64,000 nucleotides of DNA from Paenibacillus solanacearum (GCF_910593845.1 NZ_CAJVAS010000001.1:186001-250000), one strand, 5' to 3'; shown: positions 51,153-60,454, counted from the stretch's first letter. A program made the numbers and translations. The notes: generated by a model not told the origin, from the letters alone.

Positions 51153-51176
51153 TTATTTCTATATTTATGGAAATAA
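51153..51176. promoter_or_regulatory. Candidate ArsR operator upstream of arsR
   Basis: Perfect seven-base arms TTATTTC and GAAATAA, ten bases apart, just upstream of the ArsR ribosome site. It resembles the repeat at 50814. Confidence 0.55.
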
Positions 51177-51301
51177 ACGATAACACATATGGATTTGATT
51201 GTAAAGCGGTAATTTTTCAAACGCATGCCTGTTATGCATATTCATGAAAAAGAAGGTAACATTAATCTGGAAACATTCTCTAGGTGAGGCAGGTGTTACG
51301 A

Positions 51302-52315
51302 TTGAGTTCAACTCATCATCCGAAGCTGACTGCAGCCGAAATTGCAGGATTATGGACGCAGTACATGAATGAAACGGCGGGTCTGTGCATGAACAAGTTT
51401 ATACTTCAAAACGTGGAGGATGCCGAGATCCGCGAGCTCTATGAATATGCGGTTCATTTGGGAGAGCGGCATATCGATACGATCCAATCTTTTTTCCAAA
51501 GCGAAAGTTATCCGCTGCCCGTAGGGTTTGCGCTGCAGGATGTGAGCACGAACGCCCCCAAAATGTTCACCGACCCGCTTGCGCTTCATTATTTGAACAT
51601 CATGTCCATCCACGGTTGTCACGGATACAGCGGCGCCATCACGACGTCTTCGCGCAAGGATATACGAGCGTACTTCTCGGAGTGTCTCGCTTCATCGGTC
51701 AAATTATGCGACCGGTCCAAAGATTTGTTAATGAGCAAAGGAATTTACTTTCGTCCGCCAACCCTCACGCCGCCGGAACGGCCGGAGTTTGTGCAGAGCG
51801 AGGGCTTTGTGGTCGGATTGCTGAGTAAGAAGCGTCCGCTGTCCTGTGTTGAAATAACGGATATTTTGTTTAATTTGAAAAAAAGCATTTTAGCCAAAGC
51901 GGTGCTCGTTGCCTTCCACCAAGTAGCGAAAAGCTCTGCTGTGAAGCGATTTTTGGAGGACGCCATCAAGGTGAAGGAGAAGCATATTAATGTGTTTTCC
52001 AAGACGCTGGATGACGATCATTTGCCAGCGCCGCCCAGCCTCGAGTCGGAGGTTACGGATACGACGATTTCTCCGTTTCCAGATCAGCTGATGATGTTTC
52101 ACGTCGGATTTTTGTTTTCGAGCGCGATGGTGTATTACGGCTCCGGTCTCGCTTCTTCCCCGCGAAAGGATCTCATCGCCCATTATACGATGGCGATCGG
52201 CGATGATATGAGAATCAGCGGCGAATGGTTGAAGGTGATGACCGACCGCGGCTGGATGGAACAGCCGCCGCTTGCGGAAAATCGGGAACGGCTGGCGATG
52301 GCGAGCAAGACGTAG
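51302..52315 (+). CDS. DUF3231-family protein
   Basis: A 337-residue all-helical protein made of two repeats, each starting with a L-T-x-x-E-I-A-x-L-W / L-S-C-V-E-I-T-D-I-L type segment and containing H-I-D-T / H-I-N-V-F and S-S-R-K-D / S-P-R-K-D-L motifs. The His and Glu spacing suggests a ferritin-like or metal-binding bundle. This family is common in Bacillales; a spore or stress role is often proposed but not shown. TTG 51302 is chosen (AGGTG six bases upstream); GTG 51293 and 51284 are possible. It is divergent from the ArsR gene. Confidence 0.8.
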   Translation: MSSTHHPKLTAAEIAGLWTQYMNETAGLCMNKFILQNVEDAEIRELYEYAVHLGERHIDTIQSFFQSESYPLPVGFALQDVSTNAPKMFTDPLALHYLNIMSIHGCHGYSGAITTSSRKDIRAYFSECLASSVKLCDRSKDLLMSKGIYFRPPTLTPPERPEFVQSEGFVVGLLSKKRPLSCVEITDILFNLKKSILAKAVLVAFHQVAKSSAVKRFLEDAIKVKEKHINVFSKTLDDDHLPAPPSLESEVTDTTISPFPDQLMMFHVGFLFSSAMVYYGSGLASSPRKDLIAHYTMAIGDDMRISGEWLKVMTDRGWMEQPPLAENRERLAMASKT

Positions 52316-52368
52316 CTCTGCAAGGCAGAGCCGCTGCTTAAGCGGCCTGCAGCCGGCGCCCTGCGGCG

Positions 52369-54030
52369 TCAAGTCAAGAGTCGATGGGCAAGCGGCAGCT
52401 CGCCAATGAAATAGGTACCACCGGACTCGTATGTTTCTCCGGCGGCAGCGGTGTGCTGATCGAATATTTGCGGATACAGCTTCTGCATCGTCGCATCCCG
52501 GTGCTGAAGCCATACGACGGAGCCGGTTCTTCTTCGTCCGGGTAGGCCGTACCGGAACGTCTTGGCGATGTCTTGCACGGTCATCGCCACCACCGTGTCC
52601 GGCTCGCCGTTCGTCCCTGAGGCGTTGTGAACGTAAGCGTAGCTTACGGATTGGTCGTTCTCCGTCAAGTCGGTCTTGCTGCCGTCCGTGGCGCTGGCTT
52701 CGTACGTCCTTCCCGAGCCGGTCACAAGCTTGCTCGCGAAAGTCCCGGCCGCCGGAAACATCATCCCGTATCCGGTATGAATGAAGACCGGCCGCAGCCA
52801 CGTCACTTTAGTCTTCACGGATACGCCGCTTGCGCTGGCCGTATGCACGCAGTCGATTTCGGCGACCGGATTCGCCGGATCGTTCGGATGCCTGCCGATC
52901 ATTTGCTGCACGATCGTGACCGCGCGAACGGGACGAAACGTCGTGTCGGGCGTCCAGCTGGAAATTTCCGTATCATCAAAATAGATGCGCTGCGACACAC
53001 CCGTATAGACGGTGCCGACATTCACATGCTCGGGAAGCCAATGGTTGGCGAAACCGGAGCCGGCGGGAGAGACGTTCAGCGCAAACTCCTTGTTGCTCCA
53101 CGAATGCAGAACATCGAACAGCTTGACCGGCTTGTTCGTTTGAATCGATGTCGAATCGTACAACAGCACCGTCCGGTAAGGCTGGTCTTTGGAAGCGTAA
53201 TTCGCCGCGTTGCGAACCCATCCCCTCGACGTGCCCGCCCCGCCGGAAGGAGGATGCGCCGGGTCGTCCCCTTTGAATGTGGCTACAATCGTATGCGTAC
53301 TGTCCGCAAGCCCCCTTGCGATCGGTCTGCAGCCGTAATTTCCGTGCAGCTCCGCTTGAGGAACTGCTTCGATATGCGTGCTGACCGTCACGGTCAGGAT
53401 GCCGTCGACCGCAAACTCCCATATGCCGCCCCGGTTATCGGTATAATGCTGAAAGTCGAAGCCCGTGCCGGAAAATGCAAACGTGAATGTAGCGCCGACT
53501 TGCGTCGCATAATCGTTCGGCGGGAACTGGGTAACCCAGTTGCCTGTCTTTCCCGTATAATCCAGGGCATCTGCGACCGATAGCGCGGAACGGAGAAGGG
53601 AAACCGCGCCGTTTTGCAGCTTGATGAAATCGTCGTTCGGATCCTTGATGAAGGCGTAATGCGCGCAGCGCGCTCCTCTGAACGGGATAAGCACCTCGAT
53701 CTGCCGGTTGCCGGCCACTTTGGCGTACAGCTGCGGCGCCGTCTCGCTGTGCTCGCGAAGCAGCTGCACGAAATCTACTTGCGGGCAGGGGGGCGAGGTG
53801 ACCGGAAGCGGGTTATCCGGATTCGGCTCGTATGTGTTTCCGCTGACGGTAGCGCCGGACAACCCCGGGACCGAGCTGCCGCTCGAAGTGCCCAACGCCG
53901 TTCCGCAGACGAGCGCCGCGCCGGCCATGCCTGCGGAAGCAAGCAGCGCTCGCCTCGTCCATTTCTTATTCGGTATTTCCTCTTGACCGCCTTCCGTCTG
54001 CTCCTTGCCGCTGTGCGGTATCTTCTTCAA
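52369..54030 (-). CDS. Tat-exported protein of unknown function
   Basis: A 553-residue protein with a twin-arginine signal (K-K-W-T-R-R-A-L-L-A-S-A-G near residue 25, then a hydrophobic stretch ending about residue 55). The mature part is beta-rich, with a F-T-F-A-F-S-G-T-G-F-D-F-Q-H-Y segment near residue 180 like the start of a carbohydrate-binding or lectin-like sandwich, and a W-L-R-P-V-F-I-H-T-G-Y-G-M-M-F region near residue 430. No catalytic motif is recognised. TTG 54030 has AAGGAG ten bases upstream, whereas GTG 54039 lies almost on it. It stands alone, convergent with the DUF3231 gene. Confidence 0.65.
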   Translation of the reverse strand: MKKIPHSGKEQTEGGQEEIPNKKWTRRALLASAGMAGAALVCGTALGTSSGSSVPGLSGATVSGNTYEPNPDNPLPVTSPPCPQVDFVQLLREHSETAPQLYAKVAGNRQIEVLIPFRGARCAHYAFIKDPNDDFIKLQNGAVSLLRSALSVADALDYTGKTGNWVTQFPPNDYATQVGATFTFAFSGTGFDFQHYTDNRGGIWEFAVDGILTVTVSTHIEAVPQAELHGNYGCRPIARGLADSTHTIVATFKGDDPAHPPSGGAGTSRGWVRNAANYASKDQPYRTVLLYDSTSIQTNKPVKLFDVLHSWSNKEFALNVSPAGSGFANHWLPEHVNVGTVYTGVSQRIYFDDTEISSWTPDTTFRPVRAVTIVQQMIGRHPNDPANPVAEIDCVHTASASGVSVKTKVTWLRPVFIHTGYGMMFPAAGTFASKLVTGSGRTYEASATDGSKTDLTENDQSVSYAYVHNASGTNGEPDTVVAMTVQDIAKTFRYGLPGRRRTGSVVWLQHRDATMQKLYPQIFDQHTAAAGETYESGGTYFIGELPLAHRLLT

Positions 54031-54381
54031 TTCTGCCACGCTCCTTTTTCAATGACTGCGGCAGCCTTCTTAGCATTCCTAACGGCCGCCACGGATCGTT
54101 GCGATCGCTTCCGAAGCTAGAGACATCATACCACCCGATCCGCGCGAAATTCTTTATACAATCATCCGTTCCTTTTGTATTTGTCGTCTTCCATATCGGA
54201 GGTTCGCGTCATATCCGCAAGCGAATACGGTTTGCTTCCGGACGCCTTAGGGCAAAGCCGTCCGCAGCGAATCGCATAGCCCGATGGAGTCATTCTAATA
54301 TCGGCGAATTCGCGATATGTTAAGAGAAGGCGGCCGCTGCCGGGAGTGGCGGCAATGGCAGGGGAAGGGGAGCGATGAGGG
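54031..54381. other. Divergent intergenic region
   Basis: About 350 bases between the Tat-exported protein gene and the membrane-protein gene at 54382. No gene is convincing. It should contain both promoters; a TATACAAT stretch near 54156 is the best -10 candidate. Confidence 0.4.
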
Positions 54382-55089
54382 ATGAATAAAAAGCTGGTTT
54401 ACGCATGGGTGTTAGGTTTGCTGCTGTTGTTCGGCATGATGAACGAGGCTCACGCGCAGCAGTCGAAGCCTATTCGCGGAATCGCGGCAGCGGAGCATTC
54501 CGGCCATATGTCCTCCGGGACCCCCAGCGAAACTGCGGCTCCAAGCGTTACTGCCGTGCAGCGTGCGGCGGATTCGCCGGGCGCGCTTGCGGCTTATGTC
54601 GCGTCGCTGCTTGCCGTAGGGCTGGCCAGCTTGCTGATGACTTTAAAGGTAAGGCGCTCGGGAGCGATTCTGCCCGCGATGTCAGGCATGATGGCAGCCA
54701 TGTCGATCGGGATGCTGGCGAGTCTGCTCATCGGCACGATCGCCGGAGTGATGATCGGGGAAATGCTCATTCCTACGGTCATTGCGGTGGCATGCGGCAT
54801 GCTGGCGGGTTATTTCGCAGGCGGGCCGTTCGGATTACTGGCTTCGATGGACGGCATGCTGGCCGGTCTGATGGGCGGCCTGATGGGAGCGATGCTCGGG
54901 GTTATGGCGGCAGGCGAGCATCCGTTAGGGATGGTGTTATTCTTGGATCTTGTATTTTTCATTGTACTCATTCCGCTCTATGTTCTAGTGAATGAGGGAA
55001 GACGAGTCGGCGAAGCCGCCGATCTGGAGCTGGCGAACGAACCGGTGAAGATGGAACTCGCCGTTATGGAATCGGATTCCGTACGTTGA
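54382..55089 (+). CDS. Membrane protein of unknown function
   Basis: A 235-residue protein with an N-terminal signal or first helix, a short Ser/Pro/His-rich outer loop (H-S-G-H-M-S-S-G-T), then about six helices that are very rich in Gly, Met and Ala (L-A-G-L-M-G-G-L-M-G-A-M-L-G-V-M). The Met- and His-rich pattern could bind copper, but this is speculative. No family is recognised. A good terminator follows, so it is a single gene. Confidence 0.65.
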   Translation: MNKKLVYAWVLGLLLLFGMMNEAHAQQSKPIRGIAAAEHSGHMSSGTPSETAAPSVTAVQRAADSPGALAAYVASLLAVGLASLLMTLKVRRSGAILPAMSGMMAAMSIGMLASLLIGTIAGVMIGEMLIPTVIAVACGMLAGYFAGGPFGLLASMDGMLAGLMGGLMGAMLGVMAAGEHPLGMVLFLDLVFFIVLIPLYVLVNEGRRVGEAADLELANEPVKMELAVMESDSVR

Positions 55090-55103
55090 AGATTGAATGC
55101 CGC

Positions 55104-55145
55104 AATGCCTTCGCGACTCTGACAGGAGATGCGGAGGCATTTTTG
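55104..55145 (+). terminator. Rho-independent terminator
   Basis: Eleven-base stem AATGCCTTCGC/GCGGAGGCATT with one G-T pair, a 16-base loop and five T. Confidence 0.8.
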
Positions 55146-55241
55146 TCGGTTCGACGGCCTCTTTGCGAAGCCTCTCGCTGCATGCAACTAGCGGCGCGGC
55201 CGACCGTGGCGTTCAGCCGTCGTCGTATCCGCAAAGTCCCC

Positions 55242-55292
55242 TTGACAGCGCTCCTGCCTCTGCGCTATAGTTTTGGTTGACATGAAAGTCAA
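55242..55292 (+). promoter_or_regulatory. Promoter and candidate operator of the exporter operon
   Basis: TTGACA (55242) and TATAGT (55266) are 18 bases apart, a strong sigma-A-type promoter. Directly downstream, TTGAC-ATGAAA-GTCAA (55277-55292) is an inverted repeat suited to binding the TetR protein encoded next. Confidence 0.65.
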
Positions 55293-55313
55293 TGAAAGAA
55301 AGGTGATCCTGAT

Positions 55314-55997
55314 TTGCCGCGAAACAAAGAGCAAAATGAACAAATCCGGCGTCAGCGCAAGGAAGCGATCATGAAGGGCGCGCTGAAGGTATATGTGGAG
55401 AAAGGGTATGCAGCCGCTGAAATCGGGGATGTTGCCGTCCAGGCGGGCGTAGCTAGAGGTCTTGTTTATTATTATTTCAAAGATAAGCTGACGCTATTTC
55501 GAGAGCTGTTTCTGTTCATGTTCGAAGCATCGAATCAGCACGTCCAGCGGCATTTCGAAAAAAAGCTTCCCGTTCTGGAGCTGTTGGAGGTCTTTGTCCG
55601 TTCGATGTACGACAATTTGCTGGCGCAGCCGGACAGTTTTTTGTTTTTTATGCGAATGCGCCACGATATGCATGTATTGTTCACCGGGGAAGAGCTGAAC
55701 GAGTGGAAATGGCACCGCGACAACCTGAACCGGATCCGCGAGACGCTGCAAAATGGGATGGAAGCCGGTGAGATTCGTCCGATGTCTCCGCAACTGATGG
55801 CGACGCAATACTGGGGAGCCATGATGCACGGTTTGATGCATTTGCGGCAGCTGCATCTGGAGCTTCAAGCGCAAGGGACGAGCCGGCAGGACATGGAGCG
55901 CATGTTCCATCGCGATATGGAGGATGCCGTTGCTTCCTGTATCGCTCTTGTCGCTCCGTCCCGCGATCGACAAGGGAATGGAGAGGATAACGTATGA
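55314..55997 (+). CDS. TetR/AcrR-family regulator of the ABC exporter
   Basis: A 227-residue repressor. The N-terminal helix-turn-helix reads I-M-K-G-A-L-K-V-Y-V-E-K-G-Y-A-A-A-E-I and A-R-G-L-V-Y-Y-Y-F-K-D-K-L. TTG 55314 follows AAGGTGAT. Its stop overlaps the next start (ATGA), so it is cotranscribed with the two exporter genes and likely represses them together with itself. Confidence 0.92.
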   Translation: MPRNKEQNEQIRRQRKEAIMKGALKVYVEKGYAAAEIGDVAVQAGVARGLVYYYFKDKLTLFRELFLFMFEASNQHVQRHFEKKLPVLELLEVFVRSMYDNLLAQPDSFLFFMRMRHDMHVLFTGEELNEWKWHRDNLNRIRETLQNGMEAGEIRPMSPQLMATQYWGAMMHGLMHLRQLHLELQAQGTSRQDMERMFHRDMEDAVASCIALVAPSRDRQGNGEDNV

Positions 55998-57721
55998 TCA
56001 AACTTTTTCGCTTTTTGCAGCCGTACCGGTGGGCGATTGCCCTGGTGCTGCTGCTTATTTTCCTCCAATCGATATCTGATCTGTACTTGCCGACGCTCAT
56101 GGCGGATATCGTCAATCAAGGGATCGCAACCGGCGATGTGAGCCACATCTGGCGCATCGGCGGGCTGATGCTGCTCGTAACGGCGCTAAGCGGAGGGTTC
56201 TCCGTCTGGGCGAGCTACCATTCGTCGAAAATTTCCGCAGGCTTCGGCCGCATCGTCCGCGGCCAAACGTTCGCGCAGGCCGAGAGCTTTTCGCTGCAGG
56301 AATTCGACAAGCTCGGTACGGCTTCCCTCATTACCCGCACGACGAATGACATTACCCAGGTTCAGCAAGTATTGCTGATGATGATGCGAATGATGGTATC
56401 GGCGCCGATGATGTGTATCGGCGGCATTATTATGGCCTTCTCGAAAGACCCGAAGCTGTCGCTTGTGATCGTTGGCGTCATGCCGGTTCTGGCCTTGACA
56501 ATCTACTTGATCGCCAGGAAGGGCATACCGCTGTTCAAATCGATCCAGTTCAAGATCGACAAGCTGAATCTCGTGCTGCGCGAACATTTGACCGGCGTTC
56601 GCGTCATCCGGGCGTTCAACCGGACGGAGCATGAGAAGCAGCGATTCGATGCGGCGAATCTCGATTTGACTGAAACGGCTGTGAAAGTGAACAAAATTAT
56701 GGCGGCCATGATGCCGATGATGATGCTCATCATGAACTTTACGTCGATCGCGATCATCTGGTTCGGAGGCCAGCGCATCAGCGCCGGCGGCATGCAGGTG
56801 GGCGATTTGATGGCATTTTTGCAATACGCCATGCAGATCATGTTCTCGCTCATTATGGTGTCGATGATGTTCGTCATGGTACCGCGGGCATCGGCATCCG
56901 CCGCGCGGATCAATGAAGTGCTGGATACCGTGCCGGTTATCAAGGATCGGCCTTCGGCGAGCGCTTCGGTGCGCCGCGGCGGCCATGTCGTCTTCGACCG
57001 CGTCACGTTCAGCTATCCCGGTGCGGAGAAGCCGGCGCTTTCGAACATCTCGTTCGAAGCGAAGCCGGGCGAGACAACGGCGATCATCGGCGGCACGGGT
57101 TCGGGCAAAACGACGCTGGCCCATCTGATCGCCCGATTTTACGATATCGACAACGGGCGCATTACGTTTGGCGGCGTCGATGTTCGCGAAGTGACGCAGG
57201 AAGCGCTGCGCTCGAGGATCGGATTCGTCCCGCAGAAGGCGGTGCTGTTCTCGGGGTCGATTCGCGATAACATCGCCTACGGCAAAGAAGACGCCTCGGA
57301 GGAAGAGATCCGGCATGCCGCGGAAATTGCCCAGGCCGCGTCGTTTATCGAGGAGAAGCCGGAAGGCTACGATGCGGTCATCTCGCAAGGGGGCTCGAAT
57401 TTGTCGGGAGGCCAGAAGCAGCGGCTTTCCATCGCAAGGGCGTTGGTCCGAAGACCGGACCTGTACGTGTTCGACGATAGCTTCTCGGCGCTCGACTACA
57501 AGACCGACGCGAAGCTGCGAGCCGCGCTCGCCGGGGAGACGGCCGATGACGCGGTCATCATCGTCGCGCAGCGGGTCAGCACAATCATGCAGGCGGACCG
57601 CATCATCGTGCTGGACGAAGGCACCATAGCCGGCATCGGCAATCACGAACAGTTGATGGAGACCTGTAGAGTATACCGGGAAATTGTGTCCTCACAGCTG
57701 GCGGAGGAGGAAATCGCATGA
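55994..57721 (+). CDS. ABC exporter half, degenerate ATP site subunit
   Basis: A 575-residue type IV ABC exporter with an N-terminal six-helix domain (about 1-310) and a C-terminal ATPase. Walker A G-G-T-G-S-G-K-T-T is near residue 371 and signature L-S-G-G-Q-K-Q-R near residue 472. Walker B reads Y-V-F-D-D-S-F-S-A-L-D: the catalytic Glu is replaced by Asp, as in TM287 and BmrC-type subunits. It pairs with the product at 57718 as a heterodimeric multidrug or lipid exporter. The gene overlaps both neighbours by four bases. Confidence 0.93.
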   Translation: MIKLFRFLQPYRWAIALVLLLIFLQSISDLYLPTLMADIVNQGIATGDVSHIWRIGGLMLLVTALSGGFSVWASYHSSKISAGFGRIVRGQTFAQAESFSLQEFDKLGTASLITRTTNDITQVQQVLLMMMRMMVSAPMMCIGGIIMAFSKDPKLSLVIVGVMPVLALTIYLIARKGIPLFKSIQFKIDKLNLVLREHLTGVRVIRAFNRTEHEKQRFDAANLDLTETAVKVNKIMAAMMPMMMLIMNFTSIAIIWFGGQRISAGGMQVGDLMAFLQYAMQIMFSLIMVSMMFVMVPRASASAARINEVLDTVPVIKDRPSASASVRRGGHVVFDRVTFSYPGAEKPALSNISFEAKPGETTAIIGGTGSGKTTLAHLIARFYDIDNGRITFGGVDVREVTQEALRSRIGFVPQKAVLFSGSIRDNIAYGKEDASEEEIRHAAEIAQAASFIEEKPEGYDAVISQGGSNLSGGQKQRLSIARALVRRPDLYVFDDSFSALDYKTDAKLRAALAGETADDAVIIVAQRVSTIMQADRIIVLDEGTIAGIGNHEQLMETCRVYREIVSSQLAEEEIA

Positions 57722-59610
57722 GTATGCAAAATCAACAGAGAGGCCAGGCAAGCCGGCCGATGGGCGGACCGATGGGTGGACCCGGACGCGGACCGATGGG
57801 AGGCGGGTTCGGTATGCCGGGACAAAAGGCGAAGGATGCAAAGCGTTCGTTTCGCAGGCTGCTCGGCTATTTGAAGCCGTTTCGCCCACAGTTGATCGCG
57901 GTGCTGATTACGGCCGTATTAAGCACCGTATTCAGCATCGTCAGCCCGAAAATTATGGGGCAGGCGACCACCGTCATGTTCGAAGGCCTGATGGCCAAAT
58001 TCGGCGGCGACGCGCATGCAGCTATCGACTTCGCACGTATTTTCGATATCGTGCTGGTCTTGATCGTGTTGTATTTATTCAGTTCGCTCTTCGCATATAT
58101 CCAGCAGTATTTGATGGCGGGCGTCGCCCAGCGGACGGTGTACGGGCTTCGCAAAGACGTCAATGAGAAATTGACGCGCTTGCCGCTCAAATATTACGAT
58201 TCGAAGACGCATGGCGAAATCATGAGCCGGGTCGTGAACGATATGGAAAACATTAGCGGTACGCTGCAGCAGAGCTTGACGCAGATGATCACCGGGGTCA
58301 TTACGCTGATCGGCATCATCGTTATGATGCTGACCATCAGCCCGCTGCTGACGATCATACTCGTGCTGACACTGCCGCTAAGCTTCGTCGTCATCAAAGC
58401 GATTGCTTCCCGCTCGCAGCCGCATTTCGCGGGACAGCAAAAAGCGCTCGGCGAGCTGAACGGCCATGTGGAAGAAATGTATACGGGCCATAAGATCGTC
58501 AAGGCGTTCGGTCACGAACGGAAGTCCATTGAAACGTTCGATTCGATCAACGACCGGCTGTACGAATCGGGATGGCGGTCGCAGTTCATCAGCGGGATTA
58601 TGATGCCCCTGATGACGGTCATCAACAATATCGGGTACGTGCTGATTTGCATTGTCGGCGGGGTGCTGGTGACGCAGCGCGCGATTGCGATCGGGGACAT
58701 TCAGGCGTTCATTCAATACGCGCGCCAGTTCTCGATGCCGATCGTCCAGACCGCCAATATTGCGAATGTCATCCAATCGACGCTGGCGTCGGCCGAGCGC
58801 GTATTCGAGATATTGGACGAAGCCGAAGAAGTGCCGGAAGCGGCCGAAGGAGTGATGCTGCAGGAGCCGCGCGGCGATGTGCGCTTCGAGAACGTCAGCT
58901 TCGGCTACAACGAAGGCGCGGCGCTGATCGAAGGGATGAACATCGATGTGAAGCAGGGGCAGACCGTCGCGATTGTCGGGCCGACCGGCGCCGGCAAGAC
59001 GACGCTGATCAACTTGCTGATGCGTTTCTATGAGATCGGCGAAGGCGCGATTACGATCGACGGCTGTCCGATCGCCGACATGAAGCGGGAGCATCTGCGC
59101 CGCCTGTTCGGTATGGTGCTGCAGGATACGTGGCTGTTCAACGGTACGATTCGCGACAATATCGCATACGGACGCATCGGAGCAGTCGAAGATGAGGTGA
59201 TTGCGGCGGCTCAGGCGGCCCAGGCCGATCATTTCATCCGCACGCTGCCGGATGGGTATGATACCGTACTGAACGAGGAAGCGTCCAACATCTCGCAAGG
59301 CCAGAAGCAGCTGCTCACGATCGCCCGCGCAATTCTGGCGGACCCGGCGATTCTTATTCTCGACGAAGCGACAAGCAGCGTCGACACGCGCACGGAAATT
59401 TATATCCAGAAGGCGATGCACGAGCTGATGAAAGGGCGCACGAGCTTCGTGATCGCGCACCGGCTGTCGACGATTCGCGATGCCGACCTGATTCTCGTCA
59501 TGAACCACGGTAATGTGATTGAGCAAGGAACGCATGAAGAACTTCTGGCGAAGGGCGGCTTCTACGCCGAGCTGTACAACAGCCAATTCGCCGAAGGGAC
59601 GGTCGCTTAA
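57718..59610 (+). CDS. ABC exporter half, consensus Walker B subunit
   Basis: A 630-residue partner. An unusual N-terminal extension of about 35 residues is rich in Gly, Met and Pro (M-G-G-P-M-G-G-P-G-R-G-P-M-G-G), followed by the six-helix domain and ATPase. Walker A G-P-T-G-A-G-K-T-T is near residue 425, and Walker B I-L-I-L-D-E-A-T-S-S-V-D has the catalytic Glu. The signature is I-S-Q-G-Q instead of L-S-G-G-Q, which pairs with the degenerate Walker B of the other subunit, so one composite ATP site is inactive. Relatives are BmrD and TM288. Confidence 0.93.
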   Translation: MSMQNQQRGQASRPMGGPMGGPGRGPMGGGFGMPGQKAKDAKRSFRRLLGYLKPFRPQLIAVLITAVLSTVFSIVSPKIMGQATTVMFEGLMAKFGGDAHAAIDFARIFDIVLVLIVLYLFSSLFAYIQQYLMAGVAQRTVYGLRKDVNEKLTRLPLKYYDSKTHGEIMSRVVNDMENISGTLQQSLTQMITGVITLIGIIVMMLTISPLLTIILVLTLPLSFVVIKAIASRSQPHFAGQQKALGELNGHVEEMYTGHKIVKAFGHERKSIETFDSINDRLYESGWRSQFISGIMMPLMTVINNIGYVLICIVGGVLVTQRAIAIGDIQAFIQYARQFSMPIVQTANIANVIQSTLASAERVFEILDEAEEVPEAAEGVMLQEPRGDVRFENVSFGYNEGAALIEGMNIDVKQGQTVAIVGPTGAGKTTLINLLMRFYEIGEGAITIDGCPIADMKREHLRRLFGMVLQDTWLFNGTIRDNIAYGRIGAVEDEVIAAAQAAQADHFIRTLPDGYDTVLNEEASNISQGQKQLLTIARAILADPAILILDEATSSVDTRTEIYIQKAMHELMKGRTSFVIAHRLSTIRDADLILVMNHGNVIEQGTHEELLAKGGFYAELYNSQFAEGTVA

Positions 59611-59629
59611 ACGAAGCGACCGAAATCGA

Positions 59630-59662
59630 CAACGGCTCTGTCCCTAAGGAACAGAGCCGTTG
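59630..59662. terminator. Bidirectional hairpin between exporter and VOC genes
   Basis: Perfect twelve-base arms CAACGGCTCTGT/ACAGAGCCGTTG with a nine-base loop between convergent genes. The T tract is weak. Confidence 0.65.
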
Positions 59663-59698
59663 CTGCGTTTGTAAGTCGTAACTCCATTGCAAACCGTC

Positions 59699-60124
59699 TT
59701 ATTGCTTGCTCTCCGTATAAATTTGGAAGGTAACGCCGAACTTGTCCGTTACAATCCCGTAGGCCGGACTGAAATGCGTCTCTTGCAAAGGCATGCTGAC
59801 TTGGCCGCCTTGCTGCAGCGCTTCAAAAAATCGTCTCGACTGGTCTGCGTCGTCGGTCGAGACACAAATGGTCACTTGATTTCCGATATGATGGGGCTGC
59901 CCCGGGAACATATCCGAGAACATGAGGTCCGTTTCGCCGACTTTTAGCATGGCATGTGCAACAAGCCCTTTTGCTTCCGCGGGTAACGGAAATTCCGGAT
60001 TGGCCGGCATCTCACCGAACGTTTGCTGAAAGAGGAGTTTGGCGTCCAGCGCTTTTTCATAAAATTGAATCGCTTCCGTGGCATTGCCATTCATCATCAA
60101 ATAAGGTATTAACCGCAAACTCAT
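59699..60124 (-). CDS. VOC-family (PhnB/YjdN-like) protein
   Basis: A 141-residue protein with two beta-alpha-beta-beta-beta repeats of the glyoxalase/bleomycin-resistance fold. P-Y-L-M-M-N-G-N-A-T-E-A-I-Q-F-Y at the start and D-K-F-G-V-T-F-Q-I-Y at the end are the PhnB-like hallmarks. AAGGAG lies before ATG 60124. The role is unknown; family members bind metal and small molecules but often lack the full metal triad. Confidence 0.85.
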   Translation of the reverse strand: MSLRLIPYLMMNGNATEAIQFYEKALDAKLLFQQTFGEMPANPEFPLPAEAKGLVAHAMLKVGETDLMFSDMFPGQPHHIGNQVTICVSTDDADQSRRFFEALQQGGQVSMPLQETHFSPAYGIVTDKFGVTFQIYTESKQ

Positions 60125-60204
60125 GTAGTCAGCTCCTTCGATTATTTACATCCATGGTTCATTATATCCATCGTTCTATTATATAAAACAAAACATATGT
60201 TCGC

Positions 60205-60454
60205 AAGTATGCGTCATGCGACAATGGGGCATTCTATACGGGGAGAAAAAGGAAGGTTAGCCAATGTAACGACTGACCATTCCCCAATGTCCACTCGCCG
60301 ACGAAATCGTCAACAACGTCAAGCAGGCCGTATCGAACGTTTCCGGAGTGAAAGAAGCCGATGTCGGCTTGTATGGGAGCCGAAATGGACGCCGGCCAAA
60401 ATGAACGACCAGGCAAGGGAAGAAAATAGAGCCCGGCAGACATTGGTGCCCTGA
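60205..60454 (+). pseudogene. Frameshifted DUF59/MIP18 (metal-sulfur cluster assembly) remnant
   Basis: Three reading frames carry consecutive pieces of one protein. First is G-I-L-Y-G-E-K (frame of ATG 60216), then G-R-L-A-N-V-T, then from 60273 L-T-I-P-Q-C-P-L-A-D-E-I-V-N-N-V-K (the conserved Cys and P-L-x-D of the family) up to V-K-E-A-D-V-G-L. After a further shift V-W-E-P-K-W-T-P-A-K-M runs to TGA at 60452. Joined, they match the C-terminal half of PaaD/SufT-like proteins. Small deletions and an in-frame TAA break it, and no N-terminal part is recognised. It is a decayed gene. Confidence 0.75.
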
